From: Pseudomonadota bacterium
GTDB lineage: Bacteria; Pseudomonadota; Gammaproteobacteria; Steroidobacterales; Steroidobacteraceae
Direction of reading: 5' to 3'
Length of the DNA stretch: 64,000 nt
Assembly: GCA_021792755.1 (NCBI GenBank)
Contig: JAJYUA010000001.1
Coordinates: 124,001 to 188,000, forward strand
Both the position numbers and the translations under genes were made by a program. Each line of letters opens with the position of its first letter. Positions within the stretch are counted from its first letter, which is position 1. This document shows, piece after piece, positions 48,537 through 58,127 of this stretch. Below the pieces are notes generated by a model. It did no database searches. It saw only the letters and a program-made list of their open reading frames with translations, and was not told the origin of the DNA.

Positions 48537-49991
48537 ATGACCATCAGGACCGCACTTCGAAACCCGTTGGTCGCCGCGGCGTTCGGCGCGCTGCTCGGCG
48601 CCGCACCGCTGACGGCCATTTACACCCTGCGTCCCGCCGAGGCGGCCAATATGGCCGTGACTGCGGCCCAGCCTCCCGGCGACGTGTCCGTGGCGCTGCC
48701 GGACTTCACCCCCCTGATCAAGCGCTACGGCCCGGCGGTGGTGAAGATCAGCGTGATCGAGAAAGCCGCCGGATCGAGCACCGGACAGAGTCAGAATCCG
48801 TTCGGGCCCAGTAGTCCGTTTGCGCCGTTCTTCCACGGCTTCCCCTTCCAGGCTCCGCAGGAGGCTCCGGTGCGCGGTGAAGGCTCGGGCTTCATCATCC
48901 GTCCCGACGGGGTGATCCTCACGAACGCGCACGTGGTCGCCGGCGCCAGCAAGGTGACCGTGGAGCTGCGCGACCGGCGCGAGTATCCCGGCAAGGTGAT
49001 CGGCATGGACAAGGTCTCGGACGTGGCGGTGGTCAAGATCGATGCCAACGATCTGCCCACCGTGCAGATCGGCAATTCCGCGTCGCTGCAGGTGGGCCAG
49101 TGGGTGCTCGCGATCGGCGCGCCGTTCGGGTTCGACAACACCGCCACGGCGGGCATCGTCAGCGCCAAGGGCCGCCTGTTGCCGGACTCGAATTACGTGC
49201 CGTTCATCCAGACCGACGTGCCGATCAATCCCGGCAATTCGGGCGGGCCTCTGTTCAACATGGCCGGCCAGGTGGTCGGCATCAACTCCCAGATCTACAG
49301 CCGCTCGGGCGGCTATATGGGCCTGTCGTTCTCCATCCCGATCAACGTGGCCATGCATGTCGCCGACCAGCTGTTGGCAAGCGGCCACGTCCGTCGCGGC
49401 GAGCTCGGCATCCTCATCCAGCCCGTCGATCAGGACCTTGCCGACGCGTTCGGCCTGCCGAAGCCGGAGGGCGCTCTGGTCGCGACCGTCTATCCTGGCA
49501 GCGCGGCGGCCAAGGCCGGCCTCAAACAGGGTGACATCATCCTCGCCATGAACGGCAAGAGGGTGCAGACCTCGCGGCAACTGCCGGTGCGGGTCGCAAG
49601 CCTGCTGCCGGGCACGCTGGTACACCTGACGATCTGGCGCAATCATGCCGAGCGTACGATCGAGGCGAGGCTCGGCTCCATGGGCGCCGCCACGCTCGCC
49701 TCCGCGGGCAATCCGCAGCACCCCGGCGGACGCCTGGGGCTGGTGGTGCGGCCGCTGACACCGGACGAGCGGCAGCAGGCCAACGTTCCGGGCGGACTGT
49801 TGGTTCAGCAGGTGAGCGGACCGGCGGAGGACGCCGGCATCGAGCCGGGGGATATCGTGCTGTCGGCCAACGGACATCCGGTCTCCAGCGCGATGCAGTT
49901 GCACGATCTGGTCTCGAAGTCCCACGGCCATGTCGCGCTGTTGATACAGCGCAATGGGGTTCAGACCTTCGTACCGATCCAGATCCAGTAA
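48537..49991 (+). CDS. Do-family periplasmic serine protease (DegP/DegQ/MucD-like)
   Basis: 484 residues. N-terminal hydrophobic export segment (LVAAAFGALLGAAPLTAIY), then a trypsin-like domain with histidine in ILTNAHVVAGA, aspartate in VSDVAVVKID and serine in PGNSGGPLFN, followed by two PDZ domains (about 290-370 and 395-480). The Q-linker rich in F and P (NPFGPSSPFAPFFHGFPF) is the LA loop. Acts in envelope protein quality control. AT-rich leader (TTTTTAAGCG) upstream. Confidence 0.95.
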   Translation: MTIRTALRNPLVAAAFGALLGAAPLTAIYTLRPAEAANMAVTAAQPPGDVSVALPDFTPLIKRYGPAVVKISVIEKAAGSSTGQSQNPFGPSSPFAPFFHGFPFQAPQEAPVRGEGSGFIIRPDGVILTNAHVVAGASKVTVELRDRREYPGKVIGMDKVSDVAVVKIDANDLPTVQIGNSASLQVGQWVLAIGAPFGFDNTATAGIVSAKGRLLPDSNYVPFIQTDVPINPGNSGGPLFNMAGQVVGINSQIYSRSGGYMGLSFSIPINVAMHVADQLLASGHVRRGELGILIQPVDQDLADAFGLPKPEGALVATVYPGSAAAKAGLKQGDIILAMNGKRVQTSRQLPVRVASLLPGTLVHLTIWRNHAERTIEARLGSMGAATLASAGNPQHPGGRLGLVVRPLTPDERQQANVPGGLLVQQVSGPAEDAGIEPGDIVLSANGHPVSSAMQLHDLVSKSHGHVALLIQRNGVQTFVPIQIQ

Positions 49992-50237
49992 TCGAGTGAG
50001 AGCGGGATCATCCGCCGCCCCGGCGGGTGATCCCACGTCTGGGCCTGGGGAGCGAGCCGCATGCGGCACAGCGCCAGGGTCGCTTGCAGGAGGACAAGCC
50101 GCCGTTTCGGCTCACTCCCCAGGCCGCGTTTCGCCAGCCGGCGATCGCGGCGAAGGCTCCCAGCCGGCATCGATCCGGCCCTTGCCAAACCCAAGCCTTC
50201 GAGCAGGGATCGTGCCCTCGAGCGCGCGTGCAGGCGC

Positions 50238-50954
50238 CTACCGGGCAGAGCTGCGTCTGACGAATCGTTCCGTCAAGTGCAATGGCTTGGCGGTCCAGCT
50301 GAAGTAAGGCCGCGGCACGGTGTGCAGCCCCGGGCTCAGGTGGCTGAAGTAAGCGGCTACCGTCCGGATTTCCGCCGGGGTCAGGGAAGCGGCCATGGCG
50401 TTCATGATGGGATTCTTGCGGTAGCCCGTCTGGTACTCGCGCAGAGCGCGCATGAGGTAGCTTTCGTGCTGACCGGCCAGCGTGGGATACATCGGCGACA
50501 CCCCGATGCCGTCGCTGCCGTGACAGGAAGTGCACAGCCGTGCCGCTTTCGGCACTTGCGACAGGGCCACCGGCTTCGCACTGGCCACCGGCTTGCCGGC
50601 CAGGTAGGTGGCCACATCCACGATTTGCTGCAGGGACAGTGACAGCGCCTGCAGGTGCATGGTCGGATAGGCTCGCGCGCCGCTGCGGTATTCCTTGAGG
50701 GCGTCGATGAGGTATTGCACATGCTGACCGCGCAGCCGCGGTACGGCATAGTTGGGGTAGGCGTTTCGATAGCCCACAATGCCGTGACACCCGAGACAGG
50801 TATATCCGATGACCCTGCCCAGCCGGGCGTTGGCCACCGGCGGCGGATGGGCCGCCGCCGAGGCACTGAGCGCCCCATAGGCCACGGCAAGCAGGGCTGC
50901 CGTGGCGACCCGCACGCCCGAACGCACATAGGAACGCAGCCAAAGTTCCGACAT
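50238..50954 (-). CDS. diheme cytochrome c (c4-like)
   Basis: 238 residues with an N-terminal export segment (VRVATAALLAVAYGALSASA). Two c-type domains each with a CXXCH haem site: CLGCH near residue 53 and CTSCH near 140; likely axial methionines lie in YPTMHLQ and NPIMNAM. Periplasmic electron carrier. Start ATG 50954. No oxidase genes adjoin it. Confidence 0.9.
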   Translation of the reverse strand: MSELWLRSYVRSGVRVATAALLAVAYGALSASAAAHPPPVANARLGRVIGYTCLGCHGIVGYRNAYPNYAVPRLRGQHVQYLIDALKEYRSGARAYPTMHLQALSLSLQQIVDVATYLAGKPVASAKPVALSQVPKAARLCTSCHGSDGIGVSPMYPTLAGQHESYLMRALREYQTGYRKNPIMNAMAASLTPAEIRTVAAYFSHLSPGLHTVPRPYFSWTAKPLHLTERFVRRSSAR

Positions 50955-51052
50955 CGTGATCTCCGGCCAAGTGCGCAAAGCAGTGTCGAATCTTATCGGA
51001 CAGGCAGCCTCGGGCGCCAGCGGGGCGAGCGGACAAACGGGAGCCTAGGCCG

Positions 51053-51505
51053 GTGATCGGGCTCATTCAACGCGTGGCGCGTGCCAGGGTGACCTCCGGA
51101 GGGCGCTGTTTGGGCGCCATCGAGCGGGGGACGCTGGCCCTGATCGGCGTGCGGCGGGGGGATGACCGCCGATCGGCCGACCGGCTGCTCGAGCGGCTGC
51201 TCGCCTATCGCATTTTCCCGGACGAAACCGGCCGCATGAATGTCTCGCTGCGCGAAGCCGGCGGGGGATTGCTGCTGGTGCCGCAGTTCACCCTGGCGGC
51301 GGATACCCACAAGGGCACCCGGGCCGGCTTCAGTGCGGCTGCCGCTCCCGAGGAGGCGTGCGTGCTGTTCGCCTACCTCGTGGAACAGGCTCATGCCAGG
51401 CATCAGCCGGTGGCGGCGGGGGAATTCGGCGCGGAGATGCAGGTCGAACTGGTCAACGACGGGCCCGTGACGTTCTGGCTGGAGGCTCGTAAAGAGCCCG
51501 GCTGA
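51053..51505 (+). CDS. dtd: D-aminoacyl-tRNA deacylase
   Basis: 150 residues, GTG start. Removes D-amino acids mischarged on tRNA. Conserved motifs [20 protein letters not shown] (with the SQF-like PQFTL), and the Gly-cisPro-containing [10 protein letters not shown] at the end. Followed by the tat genes on the same strand. Confidence 0.94.
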   Translation: MIGLIQRVARARVTSGGRCLGAIERGTLALIGVRRGDDRRSADRLLERLLAYRIFPDETGRMNVSLREAGGGLLLVPQFTLAADTHKGTRAGFSAAAAPEEACVLFAYLVEQAHARHQPVAAGEFGAEMQVELVNDGPVTFWLEARKEPG

Positions 51506-51623
51506 GTGGGAATCCGCAATTTCCCCTATACGGCTACGCCAAACTTTCTCGGCCGGCGTGCCTCAATTGGCCTATGATGCGTTGCGTTTTCACATTGCGC
51601 GTATCAAGCGGAGTCCAGAGCTT

Positions 51624-51875
51624 ATGGATTTCGATTTCAAGACACTGCTGGTCATTCTGGTCGTGGTGCTGATCATCTTCGGGGGCAAGAAGCTGCGCTC
51701 GATCGGCGATGACCTCGGCCACGCCGTGAAGGGCTTCAAGAAGGCGATGAACGAAGGGGACCACGAGGAGACGTCCGCCTCGACGCGGCAGATCCGCTCC
51801 GAGGGCGCGGATGCGGAGTTCCCCGAGAAGGTCAAGACCGGCACCCCGGCTGAAAAGAGCAACCGGAACGCCTGA
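51624..51875 (+). CDS. tatA: twin-arginine translocase subunit TatA
   Basis: 83 residues: one N-terminal helix ([18 protein letters not shown]) followed by an amphipathic helix ([16 protein letters not shown]) and an acidic tail. Forms the pore for folded proteins. ATG 51624; the 22 upstream in-frame residues are not family-like. tatB follows after 207 bases. Confidence 0.93.
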   Translation: MDFDFKTLLVILVVVLIIFGGKKLRSIGDDLGHAVKGFKKAMNEGDHEETSASTRQIRSEGADAEFPEKVKTGTPAEKSNRNA

Positions 51876-52082
51876 AGTCCCGTGACAGAGGGCCAAAGCG
51901 GCGCGGCCTGCCGGGCTGCGCACGGCAAGCTGCGGCATCTCGCCCCAGGCGAAATCAGCATCTCGGTGCGCTATTCTTGCTGCGCGGGCGCCCGGCTCGG
52001 ACTGCCTGCCCGCCCGCTCGTCGCTGCGCGCCTCGCCGATCGCGAGTGCGCGGGGGCTTAATCAGAGGCTCTCCCGAGCGCC

Positions 52083-52469
52083 ATGTTCGACTTCGGCTTC
52101 TCCGAGATCCTGGTGATTCTGGTCCTGGCACTGATCGTGCTGGGACCGGAGAGGCTGCCGGGCGTGGTCCGCAAGGTCGGCCGCTGGGTGGGCCGAGCCC
52201 GCGCCATGGCGCGCCAGCTCCAAGAGCAGCTCGAGGAAGAGATCGACCTGGACGGCAGCCGCGCGCGGCCGGTATCAGCGCCGCTGCCGCCGGACCCCCC
52301 GGTCTGCACCGAGCCGCTCGAGCCGGCGCAGTCCGAGACGGCCGCCGCGGCGAGCGCCCACGAGTCCGGCGCCGATGCGGCGGTCGGGGAGCGTGCCCAC
52401 GCGCCCGGGACCGATGCGGCGCAGGCGGCAACTCCCCCGGCGCCGGATGCGCATGAGCGAAGAGCCTGA
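52083..52469 (+). CDS. tatB: twin-arginine translocase subunit TatB
   Basis: 128 residues: N-terminal helix ([21 protein letters not shown]) with [19 protein letters not shown], the TatB signature, then an alanine/proline-rich tail. Works with TatC as the signal-peptide receptor. Overlaps the tatC start by 17 bases. Confidence 0.94.
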   Translation: MFDFGFSEILVILVLALIVLGPERLPGVVRKVGRWVGRARAMARQLQEQLEEEIDLDGSRARPVSAPLPPDPPVCTEPLEPAQSETAAAASAHESGADAAVGERAHAPGTDAAQAATPPAPDAHERRA

Positions 52470-53226
52470 AAGCCTCGCCGAAGGCTCGCTCATCTCCCAT
52501 CTGCTGGAGCTGCGGGAGCGATTGATCCGCGCCCTGCTCGCGGTGGGGGTGCTGTTCGCGCCCTGTGCCTTCTACGCCAATCATCTGTTCACTCTGGTGG
52601 CCCGGCCGCTGATCAGGATGCTGCCCCGAGGCAGCCACCTGATCGCCACCGGCGTGGCCGCCCCGTTCACCACCCCGTTCAAGCTGGCCTTTTTCGTCGC
52701 CCTGGTCGCTGCGATGCCCTACGTGCTCTATCAGGTGTGGGCCTTCGTGGCGCCCGGCCTGTATCGGCACGAAAAGCGCTTCGCCCTCCCCTTGCTCGTC
52801 TCGGCGATCGTTTTGTTCTACATCGGCATGACCTTCGCGTATTTCGCGGTGTTTCCGGCGATGTTCCACTTCTTTGCCGCCACCACTCCCAAGGGTGTGG
52901 CGATGATGACCGACATCACCCAATACCTCGACTTCATCCTGGTGATGTTCTTCGCCTTCGGCGCCGCCTTCGAGCTGCCGGTGGCGGTGGTGCTGCTGGT
53001 GGTGATGAACGTGGTGACGCTCGAGAAGCTGAGGTCCATTCGCGGCTACGTGCTGCTCGGAGTGTTCATCGTGGCCGCTTTCATCACCCCGCCGGATGCG
53101 GTCTCACAGTCCATGATGGCCGTCCCGATGTACCTGCTGTACGAATGCGGCGTGGTAATGGCGCGCATCCTGGTGCGCCCCAAGCGCGGATCATCCGAAG
53201 ACGAGGAGCAGGCGGCGGCGCCCTGA
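52453..53226 (+). CDS. tatC: twin-arginine translocase subunit TatC
   Basis: 257 residues with six helices. Conserved [20 protein letters not shown] at the N-terminus, the [18 protein letters not shown] loop, and [22 protein letters not shown] near the end. ATG at 52453 lies inside tatB. Confidence 0.96.
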   Translation: MSEEPESLAEGSLISHLLELRERLIRALLAVGVLFAPCAFYANHLFTLVARPLIRMLPRGSHLIATGVAAPFTTPFKLAFFVALVAAMPYVLYQVWAFVAPGLYRHEKRFALPLLVSAIVLFYIGMTFAYFAVFPAMFHFFAATTPKGVAMMTDITQYLDFILVMFFAFGAAFELPVAVVLLVVMNVVTLEKLRSIRGYVLLGVFIVAAFITPPDAVSQSMMAVPMYLLYECGVVMARILVRPKRGSSEDEEQAAAP

Positions 53227-53295
53227 GCACCCCCCCGGGGGGAAGGGGATGGGGAAGGGGTCGGCGAACCACTCGCAACAAGAAGACGATTCGGC

Positions 53296-54795
53296 ATGAA
53301 TTCAACTCCGCAGACCCTGCAAGCCCCCGCAGCGGATGCCGAGGCGGGCCCGACGCTGTTCGGCCATCCGCGGGGCCTTGCGACGCTGTTCTTCACGGAG
53401 ATGTGGGAGCGGCTCACCTACTACGGCATCCAGTCGATCCTCATCCTGTTCATGGTGGCCGCCTCGGGGCGCGGCGGCCTCGGCTTCGGCGACCGCAGCG
53501 GCAACGCCATTGCCGGGCTTTACTTCGGCGGCACGTATCTGCTCTCGCTCATCGGCGGCTGGGTGGCGGACCGGTTGATCGGGGGACGGCAGGCGGTGCT
53601 GGCGGGCGGCGTGCTGATCACCGCCGGCAACGCTCTGCTCGCCTCGGGCGGCACGCGGTTGTTCTTTCTCGGTCTGACGTTCAACGTGCTCGGCGTCGGG
53701 CTTCTCAAGCCCAATGTCAGCGCCACGGTGGGCGAGCTCTACCCCGAGGGCGGCTCGCGGCGCGACGCGGCGTTCTCGATCTTCTACATCGGCATCAACA
53801 TCGGGTCGCTTCTCGGCCCGATGTTCGTGCCGGTGGTGGCGCGCAAATACGGTTGGCACGCGGGCTTCGCCCTGCCCGCGCTCGGCATGCTGATCGGCGT
53901 GGCGCAGTTCCTCGCCACGCGCCGGTACCTGGGCCGCGCCGGCGCCGCCCCGGCGGCGACCAAGCCCCGCTCCTGGGTGGCCCTGTGGGGCTTCGTGGCC
54001 GTCATCGCCGCGATCACGGCGGTGATGCTGAGCGGCGCGGTGACCGTCGATCCCGTGACGCTCTCCGAGGCGGTGTCGTGGTTGGTCGGCATCATGATGG
54101 GCGGGTATCTGCTGTACCTGGCGCTGTTCGGCGGGCTCGCCGGCGAGGAGCGCAGCCGCGTGTTCGCCATGATGGCGCTGTTTGCCGCCTCGACGGTCTT
54201 CTGGATGGCCTACATGCAGATGTTCGGGTCCTTCACGCTGTTTGCGCAGCGATACACCGATCTCGACATCCTCGGCTGGAGGATGCCGGCCGGCGTCACC
54301 CAGACGATCGACCCGATCTTCATCATCGCGCTGGCGCCGGTGTTCGCGGCGCTGTGGGTGCGGCTCGGACGGCGCGGGCGGGACTTGTCCTCGCCGGTGA
54401 AGTTCGCCTGGGGACTGTTGCTCATGGCGGCGAGCATGCTCGTCATGTACGAGGCGTCGCTGCGCGTCATGTACGGCGCGAAGGTCTCGCTGCTGTGGTT
54501 GACGGCCACCTACTTCCTGAACGCCTGCGGGGAGCTGTGCCTCTCGCCCGTGGGCCTCTCTTCCACCACCAAGCTGGCGCCCGCGCGCTTCGCCGGCCAG
54601 AGCATGGGCCTTTGGTTCCTCACCTTGACGCTGGGGAGCTTCCTCGCGGGCCTGTTCTCGGGCGACTACAACGCCCATCACCTCGCGACACTGCCGGCGC
54701 TGTACCTGAGGCTTTTCTGGTGGAGCGCCATCGGCGGGGTCGTCATGCTGCTGGTCAGCGCGCCGGTGAAGCGGCTGATGGCGGGCGTTCGGTAA
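53296..54795 (+). CDS. POT-family proton-dependent oligopeptide transporter
   Basis: 499 residues, about 14 helices. Shows the POT E-x-x-E-R motif in FTEMWERLTYYGIQ and the PTR2 signature FSIFYIGINIGSLLGP. Imports di- and tripeptides with protons. The next gene, another transporter, starts 26 bases on and may be co-transcribed. Confidence 0.93.
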   Translation: MNSTPQTLQAPAADAEAGPTLFGHPRGLATLFFTEMWERLTYYGIQSILILFMVAASGRGGLGFGDRSGNAIAGLYFGGTYLLSLIGGWVADRLIGGRQAVLAGGVLITAGNALLASGGTRLFFLGLTFNVLGVGLLKPNVSATVGELYPEGGSRRDAAFSIFYIGINIGSLLGPMFVPVVARKYGWHAGFALPALGMLIGVAQFLATRRYLGRAGAAPAATKPRSWVALWGFVAVIAAITAVMLSGAVTVDPVTLSEAVSWLVGIMMGGYLLYLALFGGLAGEERSRVFAMMALFAASTVFWMAYMQMFGSFTLFAQRYTDLDILGWRMPAGVTQTIDPIFIIALAPVFAALWVRLGRRGRDLSSPVKFAWGLLLMAASMLVMYEASLRVMYGAKVSLLWLTATYFLNACGELCLSPVGLSSTTKLAPARFAGQSMGLWFLTLTLGSFLAGLFSGDYNAHHLATLPALYLRLFWWSAIGGVVMLLVSAPVKRLMAGVR

Positions 54796-54820
54796 TGGCC
54801 GCGCCAGCCCCGGAGGCGGC

Positions 54821-56062
54821 ATGAAGCTGATCCGCACCTTCGCCCGGCTGACCCCGGCGCAGCGCCACGCATACTTCGCCGCGCTCGGCGGCTGGACGCT
54901 CGACGCATTCGATTTCTTCATCTTCATTCTCTGCCTCGATGCGATCCGCTCGGATTTCCGCACCACGATCCAGGCGGTGGCGTTCGGCATCACGCTGACG
55001 CTCGCCATGCGCCCCGTCGGGGCGCTGGTGTTCGGCTGGATGGCCGAGAAGTACGGGCGCCGGCCGGTCCTGATGCTGAACGTGCTGTCCTATGCGCTGA
55101 TCGAGCTGGCAACCGCGTTCTCGCCGAATCTGACGGTGCTGATCGCGCTGCGCGCCGCGTTCGGCTTCGCCATGGGCGGGGAATGGGGCGTCGGGGCGGC
55201 ACTCGCGTTCGAGACGCTCCCGGCGGAGGGCCGGGGGTTTTTCTCAGGACTGCTGCAGGAAGGATACGTTCTCGGCTTCCTGCTGGCCGCGGCGCTCTCG
55301 CGGCTGCTGTTCTCCGTGGTGGGCTGGCGCGGGATGTTCGTGATCGGGGCGGCGCCGGCGCTGCTCGTGCTCTACATCCGCCGCGGCGTGGCGGAGTCGC
55401 CGGCGTGGCTCGCCGGCCGCCACCGCAAGCGCGCCTCGATGGTGCAGCTGTGGCGCATCGCCAGAACCAACGTGCTGCTGCTGCTGTACATGATCGTGCT
55501 GATGGCGTTCTTCAACGCCTTCTCGCACGGCTCGCAGGACCTGTACAAGCCATTCCTGTTGAAGCAGCTGCGCCTGGGCAACGCCACGGCCGACGATCTG
55601 ATCATGATCATGAATGTCGGGGCGCTGCTCGGCGGCATCTGCTTCGGGTCGTTGTCCGAGCGCATCGGCCGCCGAAAGGCCATCGCACTTGCGGCCGTGC
55701 TGAGCCTGCCGGTGATCCCGCTGTGGACCTATGCCCCCAGCGTGCCGCTGCTCGCCCTCGGCGCCTTCCTGATGCAGTTCATGGTGCAGGGCGCCTGGGG
55801 AGTCGTCCCCGCCCACCTGAACGAGCTGTCCCCGCCGGGCGTGCGCGCGGTGCTGCCGGCGTTCGCCTATCAGCTGGGCAACCTTGCGATGGCGCTGCTC
55901 GCCCCGGTGCAGGCGGGCATCGCCGAGCGGCACGGCAACGACTACGCGTGGATGCTGGCGTGGACGCTGGGCATCGTCGCCGTCACGCTGACGCTCGTCA
56001 CCCTGGCCGGCCCGGAGGCGAGGAGCCTCGAGCTCTCCGAGTCCGCCGCCACCGGGGGCTGA
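54821..56062 (+). CDS. MFS transporter, carboxylate/sialate symporter-like
   Basis: 413 residues, 12 helices. GWTLDAFDFFIFILCLDAI is typical of the metabolite/H+ symporters that carry sialate or monocarboxylates; GWMAEKYGRRPVL is the MFS loop motif and SLSERIGRRKAIAL its second copy. Substrate unknown. It converges on the methyltransferase-like gene with only seven bases between. Confidence 0.9.
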   Translation: MKLIRTFARLTPAQRHAYFAALGGWTLDAFDFFIFILCLDAIRSDFRTTIQAVAFGITLTLAMRPVGALVFGWMAEKYGRRPVLMLNVLSYALIELATAFSPNLTVLIALRAAFGFAMGGEWGVGAALAFETLPAEGRGFFSGLLQEGYVLGFLLAAALSRLLFSVVGWRGMFVIGAAPALLVLYIRRGVAESPAWLAGRHRKRASMVQLWRIARTNVLLLLYMIVLMAFFNAFSHGSQDLYKPFLLKQLRLGNATADDLIMIMNVGALLGGICFGSLSERIGRRKAIALAAVLSLPVIPLWTYAPSVPLLALGAFLMQFMVQGAWGVVPAHLNELSPPGVRAVLPAFAYQLGNLAMALLAPVQAGIAERHGNDYAWMLAWTLGIVAVTLTLVTLAGPEARSLELSESAATGG

Positions 56063-56069
56063 CGCCGGA

Positions 56070-56996
56070 TCAGCGCGCCGGCGCGCCCGGCTTGATGAAG
56101 CGCAGCGTGTAGTCGTCGGCGTAGCCAATGGCCGCGTAGCGGCGGCGGGCCGCCGGAGTGCTGTCCGCCAACGTCGGCGGCAGGAAGAAGACCGGGATAT
56201 TGCGCGGATCCTTCGGGTTCGCGAGGATCTCGGAGGTCCCACCGAGCTCGAAGCCGGCCTCCTCGGCCTCGTGGATCACGAAAGCCTGAGGCAGCCGCGC
56301 CATCGGGAAGCACTTGGCAAGCGGCGTGCCGGGCGCGGCGCGATGGCCGACGATGCCGAGTATTCCGCCCGGCTTGAGCACGTGATAGGCGTTACGCAGG
56401 AATCGCTCGAGGAAGATTGGCGTCACGTCGCGGTGCACGTTCTCGAACATCAAATCGTGCATGTTGTTGAACGTGACCACCATGTCGGCGGAGTTCGGAG
56501 CCCCGAGATGCAGGTAATTCGGCAATTCGAACGGCTCCAGCCGCACCCTGCCGTACACCGCCGGGTTGGCGGCGAGCATGTGGTAATAGGCCACGGCCGA
56601 GCGATGCGCGTAGCCGCTCGTGCCGGCGACCGGTTGCGTCGCCTCGATCAGCTGGCCACGGGCGCGCAGGAACGGCGCCAGGATCTGGGTGTACCAACCG
56701 GGCGCAGGCAGCACTTCGATGACGCGCATAGTGGGCCGGATCCCGAAGAACTCCAGCGTCTGCAGGGGATGGCGGTACTTGTCGCGCGTGACGAAGGCGG
56801 GCGTGCGCCACGAGCCGTGAATGGCCGCTTGCAGCGCCCGCTGTACGGAGGAGGGCGTGGCCGCGAAGGTTGCCGGAGCGCCGCACGCGAGCGCCGCCGC
56901 GGCCAGGATGCCGGCCGCCGGCTTGAGCGTCGCCAAGATCAATTCCGGGAAGCGGCGGCGGCGGATACGCGAAACGGTCGGGACAGGCGAAGTCAT
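56070..56996 (-). CDS. secreted SAM-methyltransferase-like protein
   Basis: 308 residues with an N-terminal signal-like segment (LKPAAGILAAAALACGAPATFA). The rest resembles a methyltransferase fold: FFGIRPTMRVIEVLPAPGWYTQILAPFL, where the usual E-x-G-x-G-x-G becomes EVLPAPGW, and NAYHVLKPGGILGIVGH. Homologues annotated as predicted methyltransferases are exported in many proteobacteria. SAM binding in the periplasm is doubtful, so the function is unclear. Confidence 0.8.
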   Translation of the reverse strand: MTSPVPTVSRIRRRRFPELILATLKPAAGILAAAALACGAPATFAATPSSVQRALQAAIHGSWRTPAFVTRDKYRHPLQTLEFFGIRPTMRVIEVLPAPGWYTQILAPFLRARGQLIEATQPVAGTSGYAHRSAVAYYHMLAANPAVYGRVRLEPFELPNYLHLGAPNSADMVVTFNNMHDLMFENVHRDVTPIFLERFLRNAYHVLKPGGILGIVGHRAAPGTPLAKCFPMARLPQAFVIHEAEEAGFELGGTSEILANPKDPRNIPVFFLPPTLADSTPAARRRYAAIGYADDYTLRFIKPGAPAR

Positions 56997-57364
56997 GACG
57001 CGGTCTCCGGTTCCGAAAGGGGGCAACGATAGCGCAGATCGCCGCCGGCACCAACTGCGCCGGCGCGGATCGCGCCATGCGTCGCTGCAGTCCCGGCCGT
57101 TCCGTTGAGAGGGTGAAGCGGCTCGCGGGCGCTCATATCGATACTGCTTCGGACGGCGCCTGGTGCCCGCGCCGCTGCGGGTGCTCATCGATTTCATCAA
57201 AGCATCGGCCCCGCCGCAATCCGCTTGCCCGCGCCGCTGAGCCTCCCCGGGGCTGAAGCCGGGCGCGGGCGCGAGCAACGGTCCGCAGACCCGTCGGTTG
57301 CGCAGGCCGCGCTGCGAGGTCATCCTTCAAGCGGCCGCATGGGTGCCGGCGCCGGGGAGTGCGG
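56997..57364. other. intergenic region, nothing recognised
   Basis: About 370 bases between divergent genes, so it must hold two promoters, but no clear -35/-10 pair is visible. Short frames look random. Confidence 0.5.
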
Positions 57365-57991
57365 ATGAGCCTTCATCTTTTTCTTGCCTACTGCCTCGCC
57401 GTTGCGATCCTCGTGCTGATACCGGGACCGGTCGTCACGCTGGTCGTTGCCCGTTCGCTGAGCGATGGCATCCGGTCAGGGCTTGCGACTGTCGCCGGAG
57501 CGAGCCTCGGCAACGCCATCCTGCTCATCGCCACCGCGGCCGGGCTGATCGCATTCTTCGCAGTGCTGAGCGAGATCTTCGCGGTCGTGCGCTGGGCCGG
57601 AGCGGTCTATCTGATCTGGCTCGGGATCAAGGCGTGGAGGGCCCACGGCGGACAAGGAATGGCCCTCGCGCCGGTGGCGAAACGGTCCTGCCGCGCCGTC
57701 TTCCTGCAGGGTTTCCTGGTCGCGATCACCAACCCCAAGGCCATCGTCTTCTACATCGCCTTCCTGCCGCAGTTCATCGATCCGCATCGGCCGGCCGGGC
57801 CGCAGCTGCTCGTGATGGTCGTCACCATGGTCATCATGGGTCTGCTTTCCGACGGCGCCTATGCGCTGCTGGCCGGTCGCGCCCGCGGCTGGCTCACCGC
57901 TCCCGGACGGCGCCGGCTGCAAAGCCGCATCACCGGGACGCTGCTGATCGGCGTCGGCTGCGGATTGCTCCTCGCGCGCCGGGGCGGCTGA
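57365..57991 (+). CDS. LysE/RhtB-family amino acid exporter
   Basis: 208 residues, about six helices. PGPVVTLVVARSLSDGIRSG near residue 25 is the LysE family signature, and FLVAITNPKAIVFYIAFLPQF the second conserved block. Exports amino acids or related metabolites. ATG 57365; GTG at 57359 is also in frame. Confidence 0.93.
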   Translation: MSLHLFLAYCLAVAILVLIPGPVVTLVVARSLSDGIRSGLATVAGASLGNAILLIATAAGLIAFFAVLSEIFAVVRWAGAVYLIWLGIKAWRAHGGQGMALAPVAKRSCRAVFLQGFLVAITNPKAIVFYIAFLPQFIDPHRPAGPQLLVMVVTMVIMGLLSDGAYALLAGRARGWLTAPGRRRLQSRITGTLLIGVGCGLLLARRGG

Positions 57992-58127
57992 GTCCAGTGG
58001 CCACGGCAACCCGGGGTAACCACGGGCGATCGGTGTCATTCTCGCCCGGCTGCTCGCGCGGGACTCCCGACGACGGTCTTCGTGCCGACTGGCACCGCCT
58101 GACATACCATGAACGCTCGAGTACCGA

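Noticed and set aside
52737-54824. Long plus-strand frame of 695 codons across tatC and the POT gene
   Set aside because: It is an alternative frame of two well-supported transporter genes.
53302-55008. Minus-strand frame of 568 codons
   Set aside because: Antisense to the two transporter genes; histidine/arginine-rich, typical of reverse translation of membrane proteins.
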